Source of the DNA: an uncultured Arcobacter sp.
GTDB taxonomy: Bacteria > Campylobacterota > Campylobacteria > Campylobacterales > Arcobacteraceae
Reading direction: 5' to 3'
Length of the DNA stretch: 44,944 nt
Assembly: GCA_937860115.1 (NCBI GenBank)
Contig: CALMBI010000091.1
Coordinates: 1 to 44,944, forward strand
The notes beneath the pieces were generated by a model. The model was not told where the DNA came from. It was given only the letters and a program-made list of their open reading frames with translations, and searched no databases. Made by a program: the position numbers and the translations under genes. Below, in pieces: positions 32,720 through 41,251 of this stretch. Position 1 is the first letter of the stretch. Each line of letters begins with the position of its first letter.

Positions 32720-35700
32720 AGTGTTCAAAAGTATAATCTTTCTACTTGAATTTTTGATATTGTCAATAATGGTATTTATCTTTGCTTTAATGTATGGTAT
32801 CAAACTGAATAATCTTTCTTTTAATGATATAAATATTGGCGCATTGTATTTAAAATATGATAAAAAACTCTTTGTGCATTTAGATCACTTTGATCTTGAT
32901 GGTAAAAAGCTAGATTGTAATGTTTCATTAAGTTATGAAGATGGGAAATATGGTGCAGATATTCAACATTTTTATTACCATAATTTAGAGATGAATTTTA
33001 GTGGTAAAGTGACTCTTACAAGTGATGAACTAGATCAACTAATGGGTGGTGAAAAAAAAGATATTACAATCAATAATGCATTTGTTATTTTTGATCAAAC
33101 TATCAAACCAGTGCTTGCAGAAAAATTGTATTTAGATTTTCAAAAAGATCTAAAGGTGCGTTTTTTGCATCCTACACTTGATAGTGTTAAACTAGATAAC
33201 TCAACGATAGATATTGTAGATTTAGCAACAAGCGGTGTTTTAAAAGTTTTTCTTGATATCGATAATATGCTTGATATTAGAGTACTCAAAGTACTTGGTA
33301 GTTATGAAGTGGAACTTCCACTCAAGCAAGTGGGCGGGAAAACGCATACTTTAGTTTATATTGATATCCCTTTTTCAAGTGATAAAGGTATTGATATCAG
33401 GGCAAAAGCAAAAGTGCAAGATGGTGTGATAACAATTGGTGATAATGGCCTTAATATAAAACATACCCCACCAAATCCAAATTCAAAAACGAAAGTGCGA
33501 GTTGAGGTGGAACTTGTAAATAATAGTGTTGTGATGGATGATATAACATTCAAATCAGATAGACTTTTTGTATTATATGAAAATAAAACAGTAAGTGTAT
33601 CTTCTAATCAAAATAAACTATCACAAAAAAATCAACTCTTAGCGACGGTTCAGAACATCAATGCAAAACTTAAAAATAATCTTTTGGAATATGGAGTTGA
33701 TATTAAAGATCCAAAAGAGAACTTTGTAACAGTTGTGGGTGAAACGAATTTAGACAAACAAACAACAAGTGGTGAGCTCTTTTTAAATCATGTAGGATAT
33801 AAAGATAAAGTAACTATTAACAACGAGCAAATACGATTTTCAATACAACATAAACCACTCAATGTGAAACTCAATGGTGATTTTAATCTTGATTTGCAAC
33901 TTGAGAATAATCTCTCTAAAAAACTCGCTTTTGAAAACTTCCAAGCTGGTTTTGCAAATAATCTTTTAGAACTACAAACTAATCTTTATGAGGGAAACAA
34001 TTCACTTACTATTCATAATTTTACTTCACTTGAAGATAATATTACGCATGGGAATCTTTTTATCAATAGATTTACTCATGAAGATTTAGTTTCTATGCAA
34101 GATCAAAAAATCGATTATGAACTTAATCATGCTCCACTTGATGTGACAATTACTTCAAATTTGGGCTTAAAAATAAAAAATAGAGATCTAAGTTTTGAAA
34201 ATTTCAATCTTCATTTTGCAAATAATATTGTTTCACTCAAAACAAATCTTAAAGAGGGTAACAATACTCTATCGATCGATAATCTAACAAATTTAGATCA
34301 AAACATTACCGAAGGAACTGTTTATCTTCACCATATCTTGCATGATAATCTTATAAGAATCGAAAATGAAAAGATCAATTATAAAGTGAAACACGATCCA
34401 TTAGTAGCAACAGTTGTAGCTAATCTTGATCTTTATTTGAACAATAAAGATACAAATAGAGAGAAAAAAATCAGATTAGAGAGCCTATTTGGAAGATTTG
34501 AAGATGATCATATTTTTTTAGATACTAATATAGTAGAGGGAAAAAATAGTTTAAAATTACACAATCAAACAAATCTCACACAAGAACTCTCTTTTGGTGA
34601 AGTAACGATCAATAGATTTCAACATGAAAATATTGTTGTACTGGAAAATCAGCATATCAATTATGATATAAAACATAATCCATTAAATATTAATCTTTTG
34701 AGTGATCTGTCATTAAACTTGCTTGCACAAGATCAAAATAGCACCGATAAAAAGATAGATTTAAAAGGTTTCAATTTTCATTACAACGATAAAAATATAA
34801 TCGATCTAAAAACAAATATTGATGAAGGAAATAGTTCTTTTTATCTAACAAATACTACAAATCTTGATAAAAATAGCTCAGCTGGGACGCTCATCATCAA
34901 AGCATTTAGTTATGAGCCATTTATTAATCTTACAAATGAGTATCTCAAATACAATGTAGATTTTAGTAACGGAATCAAGGTTGATGTGCCAACATATCTA
35001 CTCAAATATCAAAAAAATCAAAACAATAAACAAACACTTACAATTGATAAATTAAATTATCTCTTAGGAAAAACAACATTTATAAAAGATAAAAAAATTG
35101 ATTCTGGAAAGTTCCATCTTACAACGCCAAATGACTTTAAAGATATGACAATTATTATTAATGATCTTGGTGTTGATATCAATACAACAATCTTAAGAGA
35201 TAAAAATACAACAGATTCAAATCTCACCCAAGAGGTTCATGATACAAATACAACATCAAAAGAGCTTCCAAAAATAGCGCTAAAAATGTTTAATAGCAAA
35301 CTCAATGTTGATGGATACGACCTCAATTCTTCTATGATCTATCTGAATACAAATAAACAACATGTTGATCTACAATACTTTCCAACTGATGAAAATGCAA
35401 CGATCAAATTTACAAAAGATGGAGATATTATCAGTTTAAAAGTAAAAGATTTGAGTGAAAAATTTGTAGAAAATTTCGCTAGAAAAGATATATTGGATGG
35501 TGGAGCTTTTAGTGTTGATATCGATGGAAACAAAACAGATCTTTATGGTGGAGTATTTGTTAAGGGGACAACGATTAAAAACGTGCAGATTTTAAATAAT
35601 CTAATCACATTTATTAATACAACTCCAGCTATTATTAATCCAATATTAGCTCTTCCTACTCTTTTTAGATTGGGCGAAACAGATTTTGATATGACAGGGT

Positions 35701-36155
35701 ATCCTGTTTTAAATGGGCATCTAAAATTTGATTATAGATATAAAGATCAAATGTTAGTGTTGCCATCTTTTTACACAAAAAGTAAGATGATGGATTTTAA
35801 AGGTCAAGGATATGTAGATATTGGTAACAAAAAACAAGAGATAGGTCTAGATGTGATATTTTTAAAAGATTACTCTAAATTTTTCAATCATATCCCAATA
35901 ATAGGATATATTATCACAGGGGATGATGGAAACTTTATGACAAATATCGATATCAATGGTACATTTGATGAGCCTGATTTTACAACTCACACAGTTGAAA
36001 ATGCCGCACAAGGTGTTGTAAATATCATAAAACGTACAATAACACTTCCATTTTTACCATTTATGGATGATACGAAAAAAGAAGAGAATAATGAAAGTGT
36101 CCCAACAAACGAGAATAAAATAGAAAAAATAACAAACAAAGAAGAAGGAAATTGA
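32688..36155 (+). CDS. Very large AsmA-like / DUF3971 envelope protein
   Basis: A 1155-residue protein anchored by one N-terminal helix (about 11-38) with the rest predicted periplasmic. Beta-strand-rich throughout; the C-terminal 250 residues (FSVDIDGNKTDLYGGVFVKG, GHLKFDYRYKDQMLVLPSFYTKSKMMDFKGQGYVDI..., IPIIGYIITGDDGNFMTNIDINGTFDEPDF) resemble the AsmA C-terminal domain of the AsmA/YhdP/TamB class, which form long hydrophobic grooves for phospholipid transport to the outer membrane. Five tandem repeats of 88-96 residues lie at 353 to about 805. Its 5' end overlaps mltG on the other strand; GTG at 32721 is an alternative start. The TGA overlaps the dnaB ATG. Confidence 0.78.
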   Translation: MVTKITRVTSIVFKSIIFLLEFLILSIMVFIFALMYGIKLNNLSFNDINIGALYLKYDKKLFVHLDHFDLDGKKLDCNVSLSYEDGKYGADIQHFYYHNLEMNFSGKVTLTSDELDQLMGGEKKDITINNAFVIFDQTIKPVLAEKLYLDFQKDLKVRFLHPTLDSVKLDNSTIDIVDLATSGVLKVFLDIDNMLDIRVLKVLGSYEVELPLKQVGGKTHTLVYIDIPFSSDKGIDIRAKAKVQDGVITIGDNGLNIKHTPPNPNSKTKVRVEVELVNNSVVMDDITFKSDRLFVLYENKTVSVSSNQNKLSQKNQLLATVQNINAKLKNNLLEYGVDIKDPKENFVTVVGETNLDKQTTSGELFLNHVGYKDKVTINNEQIRFSIQHKPLNVKLNGDFNLDLQLENNLSKKLAFENFQAGFANNLLELQTNLYEGNNSLTIHNFTSLEDNITHGNLFINRFTHEDLVSMQDQKIDYELNHAPLDVTITSNLGLKIKNRDLSFENFNLHFANNIVSLKTNLKEGNNTLSIDNLTNLDQNITEGTVYLHHILHDNLIRIENEKINYKVKHDPLVATVVANLDLYLNNKDTNREKKIRLESLFGRFEDDHIFLDTNIVEGKNSLKLHNQTNLTQELSFGEVTINRFQHENIVVLENQHINYDIKHNPLNINLLSDLSLNLLAQDQNSTDKKIDLKGFNFHYNDKNIIDLKTNIDEGNSSFYLTNTTNLDKNSSAGTLIIKAFSYEPFINLTNEYLKYNVDFSNGIKVDVPTYLLKYQKNQNNKQTLTIDKLNYLLGKTTFIKDKKIDSGKFHLTTPNDFKDMTIIINDLGVDINTTILRDKNTTDSNLTQEVHDTNTTSKELPKIALKMFNSKLNVDGYDLNSSMIYLNTNKQHVDLQYFPTDENATIKFTKDGDIISLKVKDLSEKFVENFARKDILDGGAFSVDIDGNKTDLYGGVFVKGTTIKNVQILNNLITFINTTPAIINPILALPTLFRLGETDFDMTGYPVLNGHLKFDYRYKDQMLVLPSFYTKSKMMDFKGQGYVDIGNKKQEIGLDVIFLKDYSKFFNHIPIIGYIITGDDGNFMTNIDINGTFDEPDFTTHTVENAAQGVVNIIKRTITLPFLPFMDDTKKEENNESVPTNENKIEKITNKEEGN
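33744..35099 (+). repeat. Five tandem 88-96-residue coding repeats in the AsmA-like gene
   Basis: Units begin at residues 353, 446, 534, 628 and 724 (DNA 33744, 34023, 34287, 34569, 34857). Each opens with T(N/S)L(D/E/T), then a strand with (L/I)N(R/H)xxH(E/D), I(N/D)Y(x)(I/V/L)xHxPL, a stretch rich in L and N, (I/L)xFENFxxxFxNNI, L(K/Q)TN and EG(N/K)NSL. The fifth unit is only partly conserved. The DNA has diverged too far for simple slippage, so this is old internal duplication. Confidence 0.75.
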
Positions 36156-37594
36156 TGGATAATATCTATGCGTTAAATATAGAAAGAGCAGTTTTAAGCT
36201 CAATATTTTTTAGTCCAGAGGTGATAGAAGATCTACTTGGGATTTTAAAACCAAAAGATTTTTATCTCCCAGCTCATAAAAAAATATTTGAAGCGATGGA
36301 GCAACTCAATAGCCAAGATTTGCCAATTGATGAGGAGTTTATAAGAAGAAGAGTTGATAGCAAAGAGGTAGATGATAGTGTTTTAATCGAGATACTCTCA
36401 GCAAATGCTATCACAAATACTTTAGCGTATGCAAAAGAGATAAAAGACGCAAGTGTGAAAAGAGAGCTTATCTCTTTGGCAACAGAGATAAAAAAAGTAA
36501 CAATCGAAGATGAATTACCTGCTACAGAAGCTGTTGATTATGTACAAAATGCTCTTTATAAAATCACAACAGATAGTGCAAGCAGTGAACTTAAAAATAT
36601 GTATCAAATCACAACAGATACACTTTTACATATGGAAGAGATGAAAAAAAGAGGGAATGCTTATTTAATAGGTGAGACAACTGGATTTGACGCACTTGAT
36701 CGAAGAACAACAGGGTTTAATAATGGAGACCTTGTTATCATCGCTGCTCGTCCTGCTATGGGGAAAACATCTTTTGTACTTAATACCGCACTCCAAAATA
36801 TTGAAAGAAATACTGGCGTGATCTTCTTTTCTTTAGAGATGCCAGCAGAACAACTTATGATGAGACTTATCAGTATCAAAACAAGAATCCCACTCCAAAA
36901 TGTAAGAAAAGGGGATTTGGACGATAAGCAATGGAGCACGATCACAAAAGCTTTTGATGATCTTAATAAAAAGAAACTTTTTGTTGATGATAGTGGAAGT
37001 GTCAATATAAACCAACTCAGGGCAAGGGTTCGAAAAATTGCTGGAAATAAAGAGAATAATATCAAAATGGTTATCATCGATTATCTTCAACTTATGCAAG
37101 GGACAGGTGGAAAAGATAGACACTTGGAAGTTTCAGAAATCAGTAGAGGACTTAAAATGTTAGCAAGAGAGATGGGAGTCCCTATCTTAGCACTTTCTCA
37201 GCTCAATAGGGGATTAGAAAGCAGACCAGATAAACGGCCAATGCTTAGTGACATCAGAGAATCAGGATCAATCGAGCAAGATGCCGATATCATCATGTTT
37301 GTTTATAGAGATGATGTCTATAAAGAAAGAGATGAAGCACGAAAAGAGAAAGAAGCGAAAGATAAAGGGGATAGCTATAAAAGTACTTTTATCAATAAGC
37401 CAATAGAAGAAGCGGAAATCATCATTGGAAAACAAAGAAATGGACCAGTAGGAACAGTGAAACTTGACTTTCATAAAGAGCTTACGATGTTTGTTGATAA
37501 AGATAATCCAAATAAGAGTGCGCCTATAGTTACAACTTATGATAGTGTAGCGGATGCTGAAATCGATACAATAGTAGAGATCCCAGATATATAA
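36155..37594 (+). CDS. dnaB: Replicative DNA helicase DnaB
   Basis: A 479-residue hexameric helicase. The N-terminal domain (NIERAVLSSIFFSPEVIEDL, DFYLPAHKKIFEAM) is followed by a linker helix and the RecA-like motor: Walker A ARPAMGKTSF, FSLEMPAEQLMMRLIS, Walker B VIIDYLQLMQG, SQLNRGLESRPDKRPMLSDIRESGSIEQDAD with the Arg finger, and GPVGTVKLDFH near the end. An extra charged segment (RDEARKEKEAKDKGDSYKST) lies between the last two motifs. No intein. The ATG at 36155 is preferred over TTG 36152 because AAGGA is properly spaced; it overlaps the upstream stop (TGATG). Confidence 0.96.
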   Translation: MDNIYALNIERAVLSSIFFSPEVIEDLLGILKPKDFYLPAHKKIFEAMEQLNSQDLPIDEEFIRRRVDSKEVDDSVLIEILSANAITNTLAYAKEIKDASVKRELISLATEIKKVTIEDELPATEAVDYVQNALYKITTDSASSELKNMYQITTDTLLHMEEMKKRGNAYLIGETTGFDALDRRTTGFNNGDLVIIAARPAMGKTSFVLNTALQNIERNTGVIFFSLEMPAEQLMMRLISIKTRIPLQNVRKGDLDDKQWSTITKAFDDLNKKKLFVDDSGSVNINQLRARVRKIAGNKENNIKMVIIDYLQLMQGTGGKDRHLEVSEISRGLKMLAREMGVPILALSQLNRGLESRPDKRPMLSDIRESGSIEQDADIIMFVYRDDVYKERDEARKEKEAKDKGDSYKSTFINKPIEEAEIIIGKQRNGPVGTVKLDFHKELTMFVDKDNPNKSAPIVTTYDSVADAEIDTIVEIPDI

Positions 37595-37598
37595 TAGT

Positions 37599-38150
37599 AT
37601 GAAGAGAAAAATAGTTGAAAGATATGATTTAAGCGATAATGGTGAAGTGATTATTAAAATTTCATCTTCAAAAGTTGAAGATCTCTATAGTCAGTTTGAT
37701 AAAAGATCCTCGTTTTCAAAAAAAGATTTAGATCCTGAACTTGTCTCATATATTATAGATAGTGTAACAGAGATTGGAAAAGAGAAGTTTTATTTAGAAT
37801 TTTATTTTGATGAGGTGATCGATCAAACACTCCATGAAAAATTGCAAAATAGTATAAAAAATTATTTTGAGTATCTCCAAGATTTGAAAAAAAAGATGAT
37901 GAGAGAGGAGATCAAAAATAGTTTTATTTTTTTAATCATTGGATTATTTTTCACAACAATCTCTATCTTTATTGGAGAAAATGAAAACTTTTGGGTAAAG
38001 ATACTCTCTGAAGGATTTTTAGTAGCTGGTTGGGTTTCTTTATGGGAAGTCTTAGCAACCCTTCTTATTAAATGGCTTCCCCTTACAAAAAAACTCAAAC
38101 TCTATAAAAAAATCTCTGATTGCAAAATAGTATTTGCAACTCATCCATAA
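37599..38150 (+). CDS. Uncharacterised protein with two membrane helices
   Basis: A 183-residue protein not recognised. A soluble N-terminal half with a charged coiled region (ENKLQNSIKNYFEYLQDLKKKMMREE type) is followed by two hydrophobic segments at about 107-126 (FIFLIIGLFFTTISIFIG) and 133-155 (ILSEGFLVAGWVSLWEVLATLLI), then a basic tail. It starts four bases after dnaB and is followed by a DEAD-box helicase, so it probably belongs to the same transcript. Confidence 0.72.
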   Translation: MKRKIVERYDLSDNGEVIIKISSSKVEDLYSQFDKRSSFSKKDLDPELVSYIIDSVTEIGKEKFYLEFYFDEVIDQTLHEKLQNSIKNYFEYLQDLKKKMMREEIKNSFIFLIIGLFFTTISIFIGENENFWVKILSEGFLVAGWVSLWEVLATLLIKWLPLTKKLKLYKKISDCKIVFATHP

Positions 38151-38163
38151 GAAAAGGATCTCA

Positions 38164-39399
38164 ATGTCATTTGAATCATTTGGATTTTCGAATCCAATTT
38201 TAAAAGCGCTCAAGAAAAATAAATTTACTACTCCAACAAATATCCAAAATTTAGTTATTCCCCAAATTTTGCAGGGTGGAGATATCATAGCCAAAGCACA
38301 AACAGGAAGTGGAAAAACTGCTAGTTTTGTTTTGCCCATATTGGAAAAATTGTTTCATTCAAGAACAACAAAAAAACAAAAAATCAAAGTATTAGCATTA
38401 ACCCCAACAAGAGAATTAACACTTCAAGTGGCTCAAACTTTTTCAATTTTTAGTGAATTTTTTGAAGAGAAACTAAAAATTGTTACAGTGATTGGTGGGC
38501 AAAGTTTAGGTGATCAATTATTAGATATCCAAAAAGGGTGTGATATTGTAGTTGCAACATCTGGAAGGTTATTAGAGATTATCCAAAAACGTCAAATTGA
38601 TCTTCGATCTTTAGACTTTTTTGTTTTAGATGAAGCTGATAAGATGCTTAATCTTGGATTTGCAAATGAACTTGATCTCATACTGCAAGAGATACCTAAA
38701 AAAAGAGAAAATTTACTATTTTCTGCTACATATCCACAAAAAGTACAAGATATAGTCTCAAAAATCACACAAAATGGAAAAAATATATCAATTGAATCTG
38801 AAAATAGGGCAGTTGAAACTATTATACAAAGAGCTATTTTTGCACCAAAAGAGAAAAGAAGCCCATTACTCCAAAAATTGATACGGGAGAATAGATACAA
38901 AAAAGTATTGGTTTTTATGGCAAATAAAAGAGCGAGTGACAATATAGCTGCTAAATTTAGAAAATATGGTTTTAGTGTAGAATCTTTCCATGGTGATCTT
39001 GATCAGCAAGAGAGAATTTTGACACTAGAGGATTTTAAAAATGCAACTATACAAATTCTTTTTTCAACAGATATTGCAAGTAGGGGGCTCCATATAGATG
39101 ATATTGATTGTGTAATCAATTTTGATCTCCCACGAAGTGCAGATGACTATATCCATAGAATTGGGAGAACTGCTCGTGCTGGGAAAGATGGTATAGCTAT
39201 CTCATTTATTGATAATGAATCATTATCTCACTTTAAATTGATCCAAAAAAGATCAAATACAACTATCCAATTAGAAATAATTGAAGGTTTTGAATTAGCG
39301 TTTGAAGAGCAAAAAAAACAAAAAGGGGAAGAGCCAATCAAAGGGAAAAGAAAAAGTAAAAAGGACAAACTAAGAGAAGCTGAAACAAAAACAAAGTGA
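38164..39399 (+). CDS. rhlE: DEAD-box RNA helicase, RhlE-like
   Basis: A 411-residue helicase: Q motif region FESFGFSNPILKALKKNKF...PTNIQ, motif I AQTGSGKTASF, PTRELTLQV, GG and TSGRL, DEAD box VLDEADKMLNLGF, SAT, then the second RecA domain with KVLVFMANKR, FHGDLDQQER, FSTDIASRGLHIDDIDCVINFDLP and HRIGRTARAG. A short basic tail (KGKRKSKKDKLREAE) suits RNA binding. Such enzymes open RNA structure in ribosome assembly or mRNA decay. ATG 38164 is taken because AAAAGGATC lies just upstream; an in-frame ATG at 38134 overlaps the previous gene. Confidence 0.93.
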   Translation: MSFESFGFSNPILKALKKNKFTTPTNIQNLVIPQILQGGDIIAKAQTGSGKTASFVLPILEKLFHSRTTKKQKIKVLALTPTRELTLQVAQTFSIFSEFFEEKLKIVTVIGGQSLGDQLLDIQKGCDIVVATSGRLLEIIQKRQIDLRSLDFFVLDEADKMLNLGFANELDLILQEIPKKRENLLFSATYPQKVQDIVSKITQNGKNISIESENRAVETIIQRAIFAPKEKRSPLLQKLIRENRYKKVLVFMANKRASDNIAAKFRKYGFSVESFHGDLDQQERILTLEDFKNATIQILFSTDIASRGLHIDDIDCVINFDLPRSADDYIHRIGRTARAGKDGIAISFIDNESLSHFKLIQKRSNTTIQLEIIEGFELAFEEQKKQKGEEPIKGKRKSKKDKLREAETKTK

Positions 39400-39402
39400 A
39401 AA

Positions 39403-40194
39403 TCACTTCGTAATAAGTGGTTCACCTTTGATTTTTTTTGGTTCTGCTTTATCTTTTAATTTATATCCAAATCCATAAATATTTTCAATTATATCATATG
39501 GAATTTTGTGTCTTAGTCTTTTGATAATTGATTTAATACTATCGATTGAGAAATCTTTCTCTTTTTTTCCATTTGTTTCATTGTTGAGAAGTTTAAAAAT
39601 ATCTAAACTTGAAAACGTATGTTGTGGATTATTGATCAATAGATCCATAATCATAATTTGATTATAGGAAAGTTTGATATTATCCCCTTTAAATTTGAGC
39701 TCTTTTGTATCTTTATGCCAAATAAGTTCCTCATCAAGTGTGTAGTTATTGTCAATTGGATCTTTTGCTACATGTTGCAACAATGTATCCATTAAAACTT
39801 CAGTGATTTGTTTTGTCGTAAAAGGTTTTTGGATAAATTTAGAGATACCAAGATTGATAAAACTTATAAGATCATCTGTTTCACTATATGCTGAAGTTAC
39901 GATGATTTTTTGATCCCTATTGATACTAAAAATTTTTTTTACCAAAGCTACACCGTCTAGGTTTGGCATTTTTATATCTGTGATCACAAGGTCATAATAT
40001 AAGTTTTTTGTTTTTTTATAATCTTCATATTTTTTGAGTGCCTCTAACCCATCATTTGCTACATCTATCCTTTTGAAAAAGTTATTAAAAAGGATTTTTG
40101 ATTTGTTTTGTAATACAAGATCATCCTCAACGTAGAGTACTTTTAACTTTTTTGAAATGTGATACATTTTTTTCATTTTATTTAAATCAAGCAT
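39403..40194 (-). CDS. OmpR-type response regulator
   Basis: A 263-residue two-domain regulator. The receiver (about 17-130) has LYVEDD, the phospho-acceptor Asp in DLVITDIKMPNLDG, the switch Ser/Thr in VTSAYS and Lys in IQKPF. The C-terminal winged helix (about 150-250) shows IKLSYNQIMIMDLL and SIKSIIKRLRHKI, with the terminal hairpin ENIYGFGYKL, as in OmpR/PhoB proteins. It is divergent from the two CheY-like receivers, which it resembles, and the 152-base gap between holds paired operator-like sites. AAGGAA precedes the ATG. Its 3' end is three bases from the rhlE stop. Confidence 0.9.
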   Translation of the reverse strand: MLDLNKMKKMYHISKKLKVLYVEDDLVLQNKSKILFNNFFKRIDVANDGLEALKKYEDYKKTKNLYYDLVITDIKMPNLDGVALVKKIFSINRDQKIIVTSAYSETDDLISFINLGISKFIQKPFTTKQITEVLMDTLLQHVAKDPIDNNYTLDEELIWHKDTKELKFKGDNIKLSYNQIMIMDLLINNPQHTFSSLDIFKLLNNETNGKKEKDFSIDSIKSIIKRLRHKIPYDIIENIYGFGYKLKDKAEPKKIKGEPLITK

Positions 40195-40237
40195 ATTTTT
40201 TCCTTGGTTGGTATTTACTTTTTGGAAGTGTACTCTT

Positions 40238-40329
40238 AAAAAGTGGCCAAATGTGTCACTTTTTTATTTTGAGCAAAAAAAATTGTAAATTTTTCAAAAA
40301 AATCCACCTGACACTTTTGGACACTTTTT
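40238..40329. promoter_or_regulatory. Pair of near-identical inverted operator-like sites
   Basis: Site A (plus strand, 40238-40258) and site B (minus strand, 40329-40309) agree at 19 of 21 bases. Site B reads AAAA-AGTGTC-CAAA-AGTGTC-A: two direct half-sites AGTGTC ten bases apart; site A has AGTGGC and TGTGTC at the same spacing. An extra AGTGTA is at 40227. Direct half-sites with a ten-base period are typical of OmpR-family binding. The sites lie between divergent genes, with a TATAGT box at 40335-40340 for the rightward gene, so control by the regulator at 39403-40194 is likely. Confidence 0.6.
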
Positions 40330-40346
40330 TAGTGTATAGTTCATCT

Positions 40347-40811
40347 ATGAATATAAAAATCGATTTAAAAGAGATGATAGAAACCGCTAAAAAGATAAAC
40401 CTTCTTTATGTTGAAGATGATGAGATAGTTAGAACTAAGACTGGTTCATTGTTACGATTATTGTTTCAAAATATTGATATAGCACAAAATGGAGAGGAGG
40501 GGCTCATGAAGTATCAATAAAACTTTGGAACTAATAAGCATTTTAATCTAATAATAACCGATATTAATATGCCAAAAATGGATGGGTTTGAATTAAGTAA
40601 AAAAGTATTATCATTAGAGCCTAATCAAAAAATAGTTATAGTTACAGCATATAATGATGCAGATAAATTAGAAGCATTAGAGAATTTAGGATTAGAAAAC
40701 TTTCTTCATAAACCGCTCAAAGAGGATCAGCTTTTGGAGATTATGAACAAAGTGGTACACCAAATTGTGCTAAATAATTCTAAAGAGCAGGAAAACAAAT
40801 TATGGATATGA
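40347..40811 (+). pseudogene. CheY-like receiver interrupted by an in-frame TAA
   Basis: From ATG 40347 the frame encodes a receiver domain start: INLLYVEDDEIVRTKTGSLL, DIAQNGEEGLMKYQ, then TAA at 40518-40520, then in the same frame NFGTNKHFNLIITDINMPKMDG with the phospho-acceptor Asp, VIVTAYN and LHKPLKEDQL, ending with TGA at 40809-40811. Compared with its neighbour at 40802 (KYYQQNNFHYDIVITD), the stop falls in the poorly conserved loop where Gln or Lys is expected, so one CAA-to-TAA change would explain it. The full product would be 154 residues. As it stands only a 57-residue fragment without the Asp is made, unless the stop is read through or is a sequencing error. Confidence 0.7.
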
Positions 40812-41227
40812 ATAACCTCAAGGATGTTGTAGGAAAATATAAAGTACTCTATGTAGAAGATGATGAGACTGTACTTTCAAAAGTCTCAAGGATGTTTAGA
40901 GAGATTTTTAAAGTTGTAGATACAGCGACCAATGGTATTGAAGGGTTAGAACAATATAAAAAATACTATCAACAAAATAATTTTCATTATGATATAGTTA
41001 TTACTGATATTAATATGCCAAAAATGAATGGTGTGGAGCTCTCTAAAGAGATTAGAAAAATTTCTCCTCATCAAGAGATTTTTATTATCTCAGCTCATAA
41101 TGAATCAAATATCTTACAAGAACTTATCAACATAGGTGTAAGTACTTTTATCCACAAACCTATCAAATTTGATGACCTCTTAAAATCAATTCTTAAAATT
41201 CATAGTTCTTTGCAAACCACAAAATAA
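40802..41227 (+). CDS. CheY-like single-domain response regulator
   Basis: A 141-residue receiver without output domain. KVLYVEDDETVLSKVSRMF supplies the acidic pair, YDIVITDINMPKMNG the phospho-acceptor Asp, IISAHN the switch Ser and FIHKPI the Lys. AGGA is nine bases before the ATG, and the gene overlaps the preceding receiver by 10 bases. Its stop TAA (41225-41227) is in frame with the following CheA/CheX-like gene, whose ATG comes only eight codons later. It is the obvious partner of that kinase. Confidence 0.88.
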   Translation: MDMNNLKDVVGKYKVLYVEDDETVLSKVSRMFREIFKVVDTATNGIEGLEQYKKYYQQNNFHYDIVITDINMPKMNGVELSKEIRKISPHQEIFIISAHNESNILQELINIGVSTFIHKPIKFDDLLKSILKIHSSLQTTK

Positions 41228-41251
41228 AAAGATGAAAAAACAGATGAGATT

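Noticed and set aside
36155..37594. Possible intein in dnaB
   Set aside because: The protein has normal helicase length and continuous motifs; the extra charged stretch is only about 30 residues and has no splicing motifs.
39401..39422. Eight-bp hairpin between rhlE and the OmpR-type regulator as a terminator
   Set aside because: The stem has a wobble pair, no T run follows, and it lies inside the end of the regulator gene; too weak to call.
40098..40346. Open plus-strand frame running through the divergent promoter into the first receiver
   Set aside because: It overlaps the opposite regulator gene and the operator sites; homology to receivers begins only after ATG 40347.
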